Positions 1 to 6,497 of a stretch of 10,349 bases of DNA are shown here, in pieces. Position 1 is the stretch's first letter, and each line of letters begins with the position of its first letter. The stretch covers positions 1-10,349 of the forward strand of contig JAOPUQ010000208.1 of assembly GCA_025963425.1 (NCBI GenBank). The letters are read 5' to 3'. The notes below the pieces were generated by a model that did not search any database, was not told the DNA's origin, and saw only the letters and a list, made by a program, of their open reading frames with translations. This stretch comes from Modestobacter sp. Its GTDB lineage: Bacteria > Actinomycetota > Actinomycetes > Mycobacteriales > Geodermatophilaceae. A program made the position numbers and the translations under genes.

Positions 1-89
1 CCGCGCGGCGGTCGGAGGATTGCGGCACGCCGTCCAGTGTGCGACGCGGTGCCGGGCCGCGCCCGGGTCGGGGTGGGAAGCTGCCCGAC

Positions 90-2057
90 GTGGCGGACCG
101 GGGACTGCGCGCGCCCGCGTGGCTGGAAGAGCTGGTCCGCACGAGTCGCCCGGCGGTGCCCTGGCGCGACGTCGTCCGGTTCGCGCTGGTCATCCCGGCT
201 CCGCTGGCCGTCGCCATCGCCGTCGCCGGCGGGGTCACCAGCGGCCCCGAGCTGGGTGCCGGGATCTTCGCCACCACCGGTGCGCTGGCCGCCACCCTGG
301 CCCCGCAGTCCGGACCGCTGCGCACCCGGCTGAACCGGGTGGCCTCCGCGGTGGGCCTCGGGGCGGTGGGGCTGATCGCCGGCACCGCCGCCAGCGGCTC
401 CGGCCTCGCGTCGATCCTGCTGATCGCGGTGCTGGCGGCGGTCGCGGCGCTGATCAGCTCGATCAACGCGACGCTGTCGCTGGGCGGACTGCAGCTGCTG
501 GTCTACACCGCGCTGTCCTCCGGCCTGGTCACCTCGCTGTCCACCGCGGCCGAGGTGGTGTTCTTCTTCGTCGGCGCCGCCTGGGCGACGCTGGCCGTGG
601 TGCTCCAGGCCCACACCGAGCCGGTCGACCCCGACCGGGCCGCGGTCGGCGCGGTCTTCACCGCCATCGGGGACCTGCTCGCCGCCATCGGCACCCCCCG
701 GATGGAGGACAAGCGGCGTGCGCTGACCGAGGCGCTCAACACCGGCTACGACCGGGTCATCCACTCCCGGAGCCACTCGGCGGGCCGCAGCCGCGAGCTC
801 AGTGAGCTGGCCGGCGTGCTCAACGCCGCCGCACCGCTGGTGGAGGCCGCGGTGGCCAGCGCCCGGGCCGAGGTCACCGCCGACTCCCGCGACATCTCCG
901 CCGCCGCCGCCCTCGCGACCGCGGTGACCACCCGCCAGCCGCTGCTCGGGGAACGGCCCCCGCCGGTCGAGGACGGCCCGCAGCAGCGCCGGGCCGTGCG
1001 GCACGGCGTCCGGCTGGTGTGGAACGTCGTCGGCGACCCGGAGGAGCGGGCCCACGCCGCGGTCGTCCGCACCGAGATCGGCTGGCGGCTGCGGGTCCGG
1101 GACCTCGTCGACAAGACGGTCGGCAACGCGGACTCCCGCGCCTTCGTCGTCCGGCTGGTGCTGTGCATGACGGCGGCCGAGGTCGCCCGCCAGACGCTGC
1201 CGGTGATGCGCCCCTACTGGGTGCTGCTGACCGTGGCGATCGTGCTCAAGCCCGACTTCGGCTCGGTCTTCACCCGCGCCGTGCAGCGTGGGGCGGGCAC
1301 CCTGCTCGGGGTCCTGCTGGGCTCGCTGCTGCTGACCTTCCTGCCGCACAACGCGTGGGTGCTGGTGGCGATGGCCGTGGCGGCCGGGACGCTGCCGTGG
1401 GCCCGGGCGGCCAACTTCGGCCTGTTCTCGGTGTTCCAGACCCCGCTGATCATCCTGCTGCTGGACCTCGCCGTCCCCAGCGGCTCGGGCCTGGTCGGTG
1501 CCCGGCTGGTGGACACCCTCATCGGCTGCGCCATCGTGCTCGTCTTCGGCTACCTGCTGTGGCCGCAGACCTGGCGGGCCCCGCTGGACGACGCCCTGCT
1601 CGGCGCGGCGAGCGCCCTGGGCCGGTTCGTCGATGCCGCCTTCACCGGCTCCCCGGAGGACACCCGGCGGGCGCGGCGGGCCAGCTACCGGGCACTGACC
1701 GAGCTGCAGACCCAGCTCCAGCGCCGCCTGGCCGAGCCGCCGCCGATCAGCACCCGGGCGGCCGCCTGGTACCCGGTGATCGTGCAGCTGGAGCGGACGT
1801 CGGACGCGGTGACCGAGGCGGTGATCGCCATCCGGGGTGGGGCACCGGCGCCCGAGCCCGGTCAGGTCGCCGTCCTGGGCCGGGCGATCCGCCGCCTCGA
1901 GGACGACCTGCGGGCCCACCGGACGCCCGACGACGCCGAGATCCACGCCGAGGGGGTGCTCGCCCCGGTCGCCCGCGAGGTGGATGCCGCCCGTCGGCTG
2001 GTGCGCGAGACGACGCCGGGACGGCGGGTCGGCGAGCGCGGCGCCGAGAACGACTGA
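90..2057 (+). CDS. FUSC-family inner-membrane protein (putative aromatic acid / small-molecule exporter)
   Basis: About 655 residues. Two membrane halves are separated by a cytoplasmic, Ala/Arg/Glu-rich middle, as in FUSC (fusaric acid resistance) proteins. The first half has hydrophobic runs from roughly nt 170 to 610, such as ILLIAVLAAVAALISS and FFFVGAAWATLAVVL. The second half (nt 1140-1565) holds the FUSC_2 signature PYWVLLTVAIVLKPDFGS, then GAGTLLGVLLGSLLL and a run ending GYLLWP. The C-terminal ~160 residues are soluble, helical and charged. Family members are linked to export of aromatic acids or other toxic organics; the substrate here is unknown. I prefer GTG at 90, which has a GGTGGGAAG ribosome-binding-like stretch nine bases upstream. 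GTG at 39 is in frame and would add 17 Arg/Gly/Pro-rich residues. The frame is open to the left window edge, so a still earlier start cannot be excluded. It is intact and has host-like codon use. Confidence 0.9.
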   Translation: MADRGLRAPAWLEELVRTSRPAVPWRDVVRFALVIPAPLAVAIAVAGGVTSGPELGAGIFATTGALAATLAPQSGPLRTRLNRVASAVGLGAVGLIAGTAASGSGLASILLIAVLAAVAALISSINATLSLGGLQLLVYTALSSGLVTSLSTAAEVVFFFVGAAWATLAVVLQAHTEPVDPDRAAVGAVFTAIGDLLAAIGTPRMEDKRRALTEALNTGYDRVIHSRSHSAGRSRELSELAGVLNAAAPLVEAAVASARAEVTADSRDISAAAALATAVTTRQPLLGERPPPVEDGPQQRRAVRHGVRLVWNVVGDPEERAHAAVVRTEIGWRLRVRDLVDKTVGNADSRAFVVRLVLCMTAAEVARQTLPVMRPYWVLLTVAIVLKPDFGSVFTRAVQRGAGTLLGVLLGSLLLTFLPHNAWVLVAMAVAAGTLPWARAANFGLFSVFQTPLIILLLDLAVPSGSGLVGARLVDTLIGCAIVLVFGYLLWPQTWRAPLDDALLGAASALGRFVDAAFTGSPEDTRRARRASYRALTELQTQLQRRLAEPPPISTRAAAWYPVIVQLERTSDAVTEAVIAIRGGAPAPEPGQVAVLGRAIRRLEDDLRAHRTPDDAEIHAEGVLAPVAREVDAARRLVRETTPGRRVGERGAEND

Positions 2058-2070
2058 CCCGCCGGGGTCA
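2055..2070. terminator. Small hairpin spanning two convergent stop codons
   Basis: The sequence TGACCC-GCCG-GGGTCA is a perfect 6 bp stem with a 4 nt loop. The left arm contains the TGA stop of the FUSC gene and the right arm contains the TGA stop of the minus-strand sensor-like gene. It sits exactly where a bidirectional terminator would be. There is no U-tract, so strong intrinsic termination is uncertain. Confidence 0.4.
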
Positions 2071-2931
2071 GGGGCCGGTGAAGGGCAGGTCGCGGGCGCC
2101 GTCCTGGGTCATCAGCGCGACCAGCTGCCCGATCGACAGCAAGGCCGGGGTGGTGGCCCCGGCCTGCTCGGCGAGGACGGCGTCCACGGCGGTCACCGCC
2201 GCGGAGAAGCGGACCTCCGCCCAGGCCTGTCTCAGCGAGCGCTGCGAGAGGTCCCCATGTGCCGCTGCGCATCGATGTAGCTCAGCCAGGCGGCGTAGCT
2301 CAGCCAGGCGGCCTGCCAGGCCTGGCGGGACCCGGCGGTGGGGACGACGGGGATCTGGGTGCCCAGGAACAGCGGCATCTGCCGGCTCGCCGTCTGGCTC
2401 AGCTGCACGACCACCTTCACGTCCCGGGTCGCCCGGTAGGTGGCGGCCGGGACCTCCTCCGAGCTGGCGGCGGCCGCCGCGCGCTGCGCATCCCGAAGCA
2501 GGCTGGAGACGTCGAGATACTCGCGGTACGTGTCGGTCAGCCCGAACTGCCCGGTGTCCGCCCGCTCCCGCAGCGCGGCCAGCTGGGCCGCGGCCTGCTC
2601 GGCGGCGACGGCGCCGACCGACCCGGCGGGGACCGAGGCCCGCTCGGTCGTGGCGCGTGCCTGCGACTCGGCGGTGGCGGCCAGCTGATGCTGGGCGGCC
2701 ACCATGAGCGGGGTGGCGCCGAGCGCGGCCGCGGCGGTGGGGTCGGACATGGCGGCGAGGGAGAGCACGGACACGACCTCGTGCCCGACGCCGCTGCGCG
2801 CGGCATCCAGCTGCGCCACGGTCTGGACGGCGGCCTCGGCGACACGGGTGCGGGCGATGGCGACCGTCAGGACCAGCACGCCCAGCAACGGGACCAGGAC
2901 CAGCGCGGTGAGGTAGACCCACAGGGGGCAC
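2068..2931 (-). pseudogene. Membrane-anchored sensor-like helical domain protein with two compensating frameshifts
   Basis: The real protein is read in two frames. From GTG at 2931 the expected start is M-P-L-W-V-Y, but five Gs at 2924-2928 (plus strand) put it out of frame. From there to about 2256 the coding frame runs through the transmembrane segment LVLVPLLGVLVLTVAIARTR, then a long Ala-rich helical region including GHEVVSVLSLAAMSDPTAAA and DTYREYLDVSSLLRDAQR, up to SYIDAQRHMG. A second indel at the CCCC run 2253-2256 returns to the first frame for the tail, LSQRSLRQAWAEVRFSAAVTA to DLPFTGP-stop. This resembles the extracellular sensory region of actinobacterial signalling proteins, but no HAMP, kinase, GGDEF or EAL output domain follows. 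If the frame is taken as written, a shorter ORF begins at TTG 2888 and ends at 2232. Function unknown. Confidence 0.6.
2277..2312. repeat. Perfect 18 bp tandem duplication
   Basis: The unit GTAGCTCAGCCAGGCGGC occurs twice head to tail inside the sensor-like gene. Because 18 is a multiple of three, it duplicates six residues in frame on the minus strand (AAWLSY-AAWLSY). Perfect identity suggests a recent slippage event. Confidence 0.85.
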
Positions 2932-2958
2932 CTCGTCGTCGGCCTCGGACCGACGAGG

Positions 2959-2990
2959 GATTACTGCGCCACACGATTACTGCTCCACAT
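2959..2990. repeat. 16 bp imperfect tandem repeat upstream of the sensor-like gene
   Basis: GATTACTGCGCCACAC is followed directly by GATTACTGCTCCACAT, 14 of 16 positions identical. It is AT-richer than its surroundings and lies about 28-59 bp upstream of the GTG at 2931 on the minus strand. That is where promoter or operator elements for that gene would be. A regulatory role is inference. Confidence 0.5.
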
Positions 2991-3079
2991 AGGGAGAACA
3001 TCGGACACCGGAGGGCGCCGTTGCCCCTCGCCCACCCTTGCGGGTGAACGGACCCGGCTGCCATTCCCCCCGGCAGGGG

Positions 3080-3205
3080 TGGTGGGCGCGGCAGGGATCG
3101 AACCTGCGACCGCTCGCTTGTAAGCAGGGAACGCTCGAACGCCGTGCTCAGCTGCGTCTTGGGCCGACTTCGCCGAGCGTTCGGTCCTCAGTTGAGCGGT
3201 CACTG
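3080..3205 (-). repeat. tRNA-Val(UAC)-like 3' fragment plus conserved tail, left copy (att-like)
   Basis: Read on the minus strand, 3124 down to 3080 is the 3' half of a tRNA: anticodon loop CTTACAA (anticodon TAC), 3' anticodon-stem strand, variable loop, T-arm GCAGG-TTCGATC-CCTGC, acceptor strand CGCGCCC, discriminator A and CCA. The 5' half is missing. What stands in its place (AGGGAACGC and so on) cannot pair with the anticodon stem and holds no D-arm or GGGCGCG acceptor strand. The segment 3082-3205 matches 6498-6621 without indels, about 80% by hand count, with 44 bp identical at the tRNA end and 18 bp (TCAGTTGAGCGGTCACTG) identical at the far end. A tRNA fragment from anticodon loop to CCA is the classic core of tyrosine-recombinase attachment sites. 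Confidence 0.7.
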
Positions 3206-3346
3206 CTGGAGCTGACTCACCCGATGAGCCGGACGCGTCTACAGGGATCTGCGTGCGACCGTAGCCCTTCCGTCTTCCCAACGACCCCCTGCTAGATCTC
3301 AGGGGCTGACGAGCCGCATGTCCGGCCAGGCGTCGACGGGCGGCAG

Positions 3347-3559
3347 ATGGTTCGCAAGGAGCGCCCCATCCCGGCGCGGCCCCGGATCATCACGTCCGAC
3401 ACCAAGACTCTCCGTGAACAGCTGCCCGACCTAGTGCCGCGGCTGCCAACGTTCGCCCTGCGGCAGTTGTGGGGCTCGTTGGCGACTGGGCTCGACGGTT
3501 TGCGTTCCGCGCACGATCACAAGGCGCGCGAACGCGACGCCACGGTGACAGACCGGTGA
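3347..3559 (+). CDS. Hypothetical small protein (70 aa)
   Basis: ATG at 3347 opens a 70-residue frame with mostly G/C third positions, as expected of a real high-GC gene. The in-frame region upstream is closed by TAG at 3293 and has no other start. The protein is charged and likely helical (for example LREQLPDLVPRL and ALRQLWGSLATGLDGLRSAH), with no signal peptide, membrane segment or recognised motif. It is the first ORF inside the left tRNA-like repeat. The ribosome-binding site is weak (GGGCGG). It could be the remaining piece of a larger element gene. Confidence 0.4.
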   Translation: MVRKERPIPARPRIITSDTKTLREQLPDLVPRLPTFALRQLWGSLATGLDGLRSAHDHKARERDATVTDR

Positions 3560-3927
3560 CGGTACTGCTGCGAGTCTGCCTTCGCCGGGAGCGGCCATGA
3601 CTTCAGACAAGATTGCGAGAGCGCCGCGCTTAAACGCCGACAGGAGGTCCCGGTCCAAGTATCAGCTTTCCTGGCGAGGGAAGCCTGCGCGAAGGCAGGA
3701 GCAAGGCCGGCGTCTCGACCGAGGCAAAGCGGACATGTAGGCGCGCCTCGAGAGACAACACGGGGGATGACCCGGAGACCGTTTAGGACGAAGGGCCGGG
3801 CGGTGCAAGGCGGTCAATCGACACGGTACTCAGATATGCCTCAACGACACCGCCAGTTCCTGCCAGCCGCGTCATGTCGCCGACGGCAGACCATCCATTG
3901 GCACACAAGGATAGGGGACACGGAGAT
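3560..3927. other. Gene-poor stretch between small ORF and beta-propeller gene
   Basis: No recognisable gene. A 47-codon frame runs from ATG 3597 to TAG 3740 with a GGGAG-like site before it. It encodes a very basic peptide (many R/K, starting MTSDKIARAP), but its codon use is mixed and I would not call it real. The remainder has no clear promoter, hairpin or repeat apart from serving as the leader of the next gene. Confidence 0.4.
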
Positions 3928-4191
3928 ATGAGCAATGTCTTGTGGGTTCGAGACGACGGCCTCTACGCGGTGTCGCATGTCGACGGCGCAGGCCACCTCG
4001 TCCAGACCCAAGAAGGTACCGACGCGGCCCCCAACTGGACCCATGTCATAGCCGTGGGAAACAACGTTGTATGGGTTCGAGACGACGGCCTTTACGCGGT
4101 GTCGCATGTCGACGGCGCAGGCCACCTCGTCCAGACCCAAGAAGGTACCGACGCGGCCCCCAAGTGGGCCCACGTTGTAGCGATTGGGTGA
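3928..4191 (+). CDS. Two-repeat beta-propeller-like (tectonin-like) small protein, 87 aa
   Basis: The protein consists almost wholly of two copies of a 43-residue unit starting WVRDDGLYAVSHVDGAGH and containing HLVQTQEGTDAAP (residues 6-48 and 49-87). The first 31 residues of the two units are identical. At the DNA level the period is 129 bp (3943 and 4072) with only a few substitutions, so the duplication is recent. The unit looks like one blade of a tectonin or related beta-propeller (W-x-x-x-D-G-x-x-Y core), but this family call is by eye. Two blades cannot close a propeller alone, so it would have to oligomerise or is a shortened gene. The second unit stops before the NNVV linker seen in the first. 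The start ATG 3928 follows GGGGA at a suitable distance; ATG 3874 is an in-frame alternative. There is no signal peptide. GC is lower than in the flanking host genes. Confidence 0.6.
   Translation: MSNVLWVRDDGLYAVSHVDGAGHLVQTQEGTDAAPNWTHVIAVGNNVVWVRDDGLYAVSHVDGAGHLVQTQEGTDAAPKWAHVVAIG
3943..4191 (+). repeat. 129 bp near-perfect tandem repeat (two units)
   Basis: Unit 1 is 3943-4071 and unit 2 is 4072-4191, slightly shortened by the stop codon. The first ~95 bases differ by a single synonymous base (CTC versus CTT); differences cluster at the end of the unit. This is the DNA basis of the duplicated blade in the 87 aa protein. Confidence 0.9.
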
Positions 4192-4427
4192 CTTACTGCG
4201 CACATATTAATACAAGGGCGCGACCTCACCAGCACGTCGCTCACTGCGGAAGGTTCAAGCCCATGAACGCTTCGGGTTAGGTGTGAATCATTTGTTCCGT
4301 CAGGCGCGCCCAAACCGGTACCATCATGTGCATACGCTACACGACAGACCCTTCATGACAGCCCAAGACCAAGCTGCCCGCGATTTTGCCGACCGGGCCC
4401 ACCCCATACTTGCCGAGGAAGAAACTC
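4192..4427. other. Intergenic stretch inside the island
   Basis: No convincing gene on either strand. A short frame around ATG 4355 (MTAQDQAARDFADRAHPI) looks protein-like for about 25 residues and then degenerates. An opposite-strand frame from about 4427 to 4337 (MSFFLGKYGVGPVGKIAG) is equally unconvincing. The stretch could be a decayed gene. There is no IS end or hairpin that I can support. Confidence 0.35.
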
Positions 4428-4610
4428 ATGGCTTGCACCATTCCCCCAGGTACCGCCGGAATCACGAGGGCAGGACAGCACAGGTCGGCCCACACCTGTG
4501 TCAACCTCGGCGAGGCTTTCCTCGTCCTACGCATAGCTACGAGGCGTGCGGCGCCGCCTCCTTATAGGGCGGCAGCTAGCAGTCTGCATCGGACTCAGGG
4601 GGGGCACTGA
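4428..4610 (+). CDS. Possible small hypothetical protein translationally coupled to the Ycf48-like gene
   Basis: ATG at 4428 is preceded by GAGGA ending eight bases upstream, a textbook Shine-Dalgarno spacing. The 60-residue product begins MACTIPPGTAGITRAG and is basic toward the end, with no known motif. Its TGA stop (4608-4610) is one base before the ATG of the following gene (TGA-C-ATG), an arrangement typical of translational coupling. Against it: codon use is loose and the C-terminal half looks like low-complexity R/A/P sequence, so it may be only a leader ORF or chance. Confidence 0.3.
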   Translation: MACTIPPGTAGITRAGQHRSAHTCVNLGEAFLVLRIATRRAAPPPYRAAASSLHRTQGGH

Positions 4611-4611
4611 C

Positions 4612-5499
4612 ATGGCCGAGCTCACATGGAGAGATCAAACCTCCTTCGCGAAGCCCTTCAACCAAATCACCTTCGTCAACGCCTGCAGCGGTTTAGCGGT
4701 CGGCGGCGACGGAGGCATCGGAACCACCTCCGATGGCGGCAACCACTGGACCCTACGAAGCTCAGGAACCACGGTGACGCTTCGGGACGTGGCCGCGATT
4801 GGCTTCGACCACGCATGGGTCGTCGGCGACGACGGCACCATCGTGGCTACCGCAAACGGCGGCGCCACCTTTGAATCCTTAGACTCGGGCACCGCCGAAA
4901 ACCTCCATGGGGTTTCCTTCGCGACGGTCGACACGGGCTGGGTGGTCGGTGAAAACGGTACCATCTTGGCGACTACAAACGGCGGTACCACCTTCACGCC
5001 TCAAAGCAACCCAGACCCCTCCCTTCAAAGCCTGATCGACGTAGTGTTCGTGGACGCCAATACCGGTTTTGCGGTCGGTAGCGCCGGCACAATCTTGAAC
5101 ACCACAAACGGGGGCGCCACCTGGACCGTCCAGTTGTCAGGAGTCAGCGCCCAGCTCCTCGGGGTGGACTTCGTCAATTCGATGACCGGTTCGGTGGTCG
5201 GCCGGGACGGCACGATCTTGAACACCACAAGCGGGGGCGCCACCTGGGATCCCCGATCCTCAGGTAGCGCCACGGTCATCCTCCTCGGGGTGGACTTCGT
5301 CGATGCCATGACCGGGTGGGTGGTAGGCACGGACGACACCATCTTGGCGACCACCGATGGCGGCGCCACCTACGTGCCCCAATCCCATCCGGGAGGCGGA
5401 CCTGCCTTCAGCAACAACACCGGTGTGAGCTTCCCCGACGCCTGCAACGGTTACGTGGTCGCTAGCAACAGGATCCTGAAGTACTCGTATTCACTCTAA
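4612..5499 (+). CDS. Ycf48/BNR-type beta-propeller protein (295 aa)
   Basis: Six Asp-box motifs (S/T/A-x-G-G-x-x-W/F/Y) occur at residues 40, 81, 122, 165, 206 and 248, spaced 41-43 residues. Each is preceded by the blade pattern TGWVVG-x-x-GTILxTT and followed by LxGVxFVDxxTG. N-terminal ITFVNACSGLAVGG and C-terminal VSFPDACNGYVVAS would close the ring, giving six or seven blades. This is the fold of Ycf48 and BNR/sialidase-like repeats, but the sialidase arginine triad is not evident, so a binding or scaffold role is more likely than catalysis. The start ATG 4612 follows a run of seven Gs. There is no signal peptide or membrane anchor, unlike many secreted relatives. Adjacent blades share long DNA identity (see 5087-5126 and 5210-5249), evidence of recent blade duplication. 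Third positions are far less G/C-biased than in the FUSC or GH43 genes, which suggests transfer. It is intact. Confidence 0.85.
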   Translation: MAELTWRDQTSFAKPFNQITFVNACSGLAVGGDGGIGTTSDGGNHWTLRSSGTTVTLRDVAAIGFDHAWVVGDDGTIVATANGGATFESLDSGTAENLHGVSFATVDTGWVVGENGTILATTNGGTTFTPQSNPDPSLQSLIDVVFVDANTGFAVGSAGTILNTTNGGATWTVQLSGVSAQLLGVDFVNSMTGSVVGRDGTILNTTSGGATWDPRSSGSATVILLGVDFVDAMTGWVVGTDDTILATTDGGATYVPQSHPGGGPAFSNNTGVSFPDACNGYVVASNRILKYSYSL

Positions 5500-5584
5500 G
5501 GAGCGCCACACCGAGGAGCGCTAGTAGCACGTCGACGCTTCTCGCTTCTTTGTATGACAAGCGGTCGTTTACGCACCGTCGTGA

Positions 5585-5778
5585 CTTCTGCAGCGCCTCC
5601 GCGCCGACACCCAGCTTCGGCCCGAGACCTTCGCGCACGCATAGGGCGTCGGGTACTCCACGAGCCGGTCCATCGCCATCCGCAGCGCCCGCTCACGCTG
5701 CTCGGCCGGGTACTTCTTCCCTGGCATGATCTACATCCTCCCCAAAGAAGGAAGCGGCACAAAACCCGGGACGGTTCA
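5585..5778 (-). mobile_element. IS3-family remnant: terminal repeat plus start of orfA
   Basis: On the minus strand, 5778-5756 begins TGAACCGTCCCGGGT and continues TTTGTGCC, the typical terminal inverted repeat of actinobacterial IS3-family elements. After it come GGGGAGG and, nine bases on, ATG at 5727. That ATG opens MPGKKYPAEQRERALRMAMD, the conserved start of IS3 OrfA (helix-turn-helix). After about 32 residues (YPTPYACA) the frame slips. The expected continuation GPKLGVGAEALQK is readable in another frame down to about 5585, and then homology stops. OrfB with its DDE catalytic domain and the other end are absent, so this is an inactive one-sided fragment. Confidence 0.8.
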
Positions 5779-6036
5779 CAGGCACTTCCGGGGCATGAGG
5801 TACTGCGACTCGCACGAAGCATTGGACCCGAAACTTTGGTATCTGGACTTCTCGATGACAATAGAAACCTTCGAGGAGTGCGTTCGCCCCTTGACGGCGC
5901 CCGCATCAGGGCTCGTGCGAGGTCGTCAAACGGGTGGCTGGGCTGCTCAATGCCGCCGGAGAGCGGTTGTGGTCCGGTGCCGAGCATGGGTCGCGACCGA
6001 CAACGGACCGACCGTCAGGTCGCGCAGACCAAGGCA
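5779..6036. other. Unassigned sequence between IS3 end and recombinase relic
   Basis: No recognisable gene. Short plus-strand frames (for example around 5800-5880, RYCDSHEALDPKLWYLDF) look protein-like but have no start context or family resemblance. The minus-strand side may include the degraded last codons of the recombinase relic. Confidence 0.3.
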
Positions 6037-6410
6037 GGAGGCGAGTCCGCCGTACCTCCGCGGCATCGCTGGACTGCGCCAACCCATAAGGCGAATTAGA
6101 TCAGACTACCCACCACGATCATCGACGATCGGTCGATTTCCTCCTCGCGAACGAGCCAGCGGAAGAACTGCTGCAACGCCCTGAAGAGGCATCGAGCCGA
6201 TGCAGGATTTCCTCCTTGTTCATGTCAGCCAGGCAGCCTGCCAGCCCTGCCCGCGTGAGCTGGCGGGGATCGTCCGGGCCGTCGTTGGCCTCCACCCACT
6301 GCGCCATCTTGTTGACAGCCCCGAGGTAGAGACGCAAACGTGTTGAGAAACTTTCTCTCCGCCTCAAGATGTGGAGAAGTCCCGTCGTCGGGCCTGCCAC
6401 TCTCTGTCAC
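6037..6410 (-). pseudogene. Tyrosine recombinase/integrase relic with internal deletion
   Basis: GTG at 6410 starts MTESGRPDDGTSPHLEAERK. One base too many in the TTT after AACACG shifts the frame, after which TRLRLYLGAVNKMAQWVEAN and DPRQLTRAGLAGCLADMN give the SAM-like N-terminal core-binding domain. A second shift near 6185 leads to FRALQQFFRWLVREEEIDRS. About 20 bases later a third frame reads DLIRLMGWRSPAMPRRYGG (6102-6046). This is the C-terminal box of tyrosine recombinases, including the presumed nucleophile Tyr at 6052-6054. The catalytic middle (the Arg and His-x-x-Arg boxes, roughly 150 residues) is missing, so it is a true internal deletion and not just a sequencing slip. It lies 88 bp from the right tRNA-like repeat, as integrases usually lie beside one att site. 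Confidence 0.8.
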
Positions 6411-6497
6411 ATTGCCACATGGGTCACGCGGTCACAGAGCCCTGCGCTAGCGACTGAGTCACCCGTTCCCGAACATGGGCCAGGTCAAAGCGGGTAT

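Noticed and set aside
1019..2707. A long 562-codon plus-strand frame across the FUSC 3' end and the sensor-like gene
   Set aside because: It is the out-of-frame shadow of the FUSC gene (Arg/Gly/Pro-rich) and crosses convergent gene ends.
3080..3155. A complete tRNA gene at the left repeat (or at 6498-6572)
   Set aside because: Only the 3' half folds. The sequence that should form the 5' anticodon stem, D-arm and GGGCGCG acceptor strand is absent in both copies.
3038..3295. Protein-coding frames starting MWARQGSNLRPLACK-like at 3038-3295 and 6475-6855
   Set aside because: These are translations of the tRNA-derived repeat. Their shared residues come from the nucleic acid sequence, and frames of this type are common spurious calls.
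3841..4203. A minus-strand 120-codon frame with internal repeats
   Set aside because: Its repeats are the antisense of the 129 bp tandem duplication. The plus-strand frame has the better start and composition.
5496..5987. A minus-strand 163-codon frame through the IS3 remnant
   Set aside because: It reads the IS3 orfA start in the wrong frame. The composition is Arg/Ser-rich nonsense except for accidental overlap.
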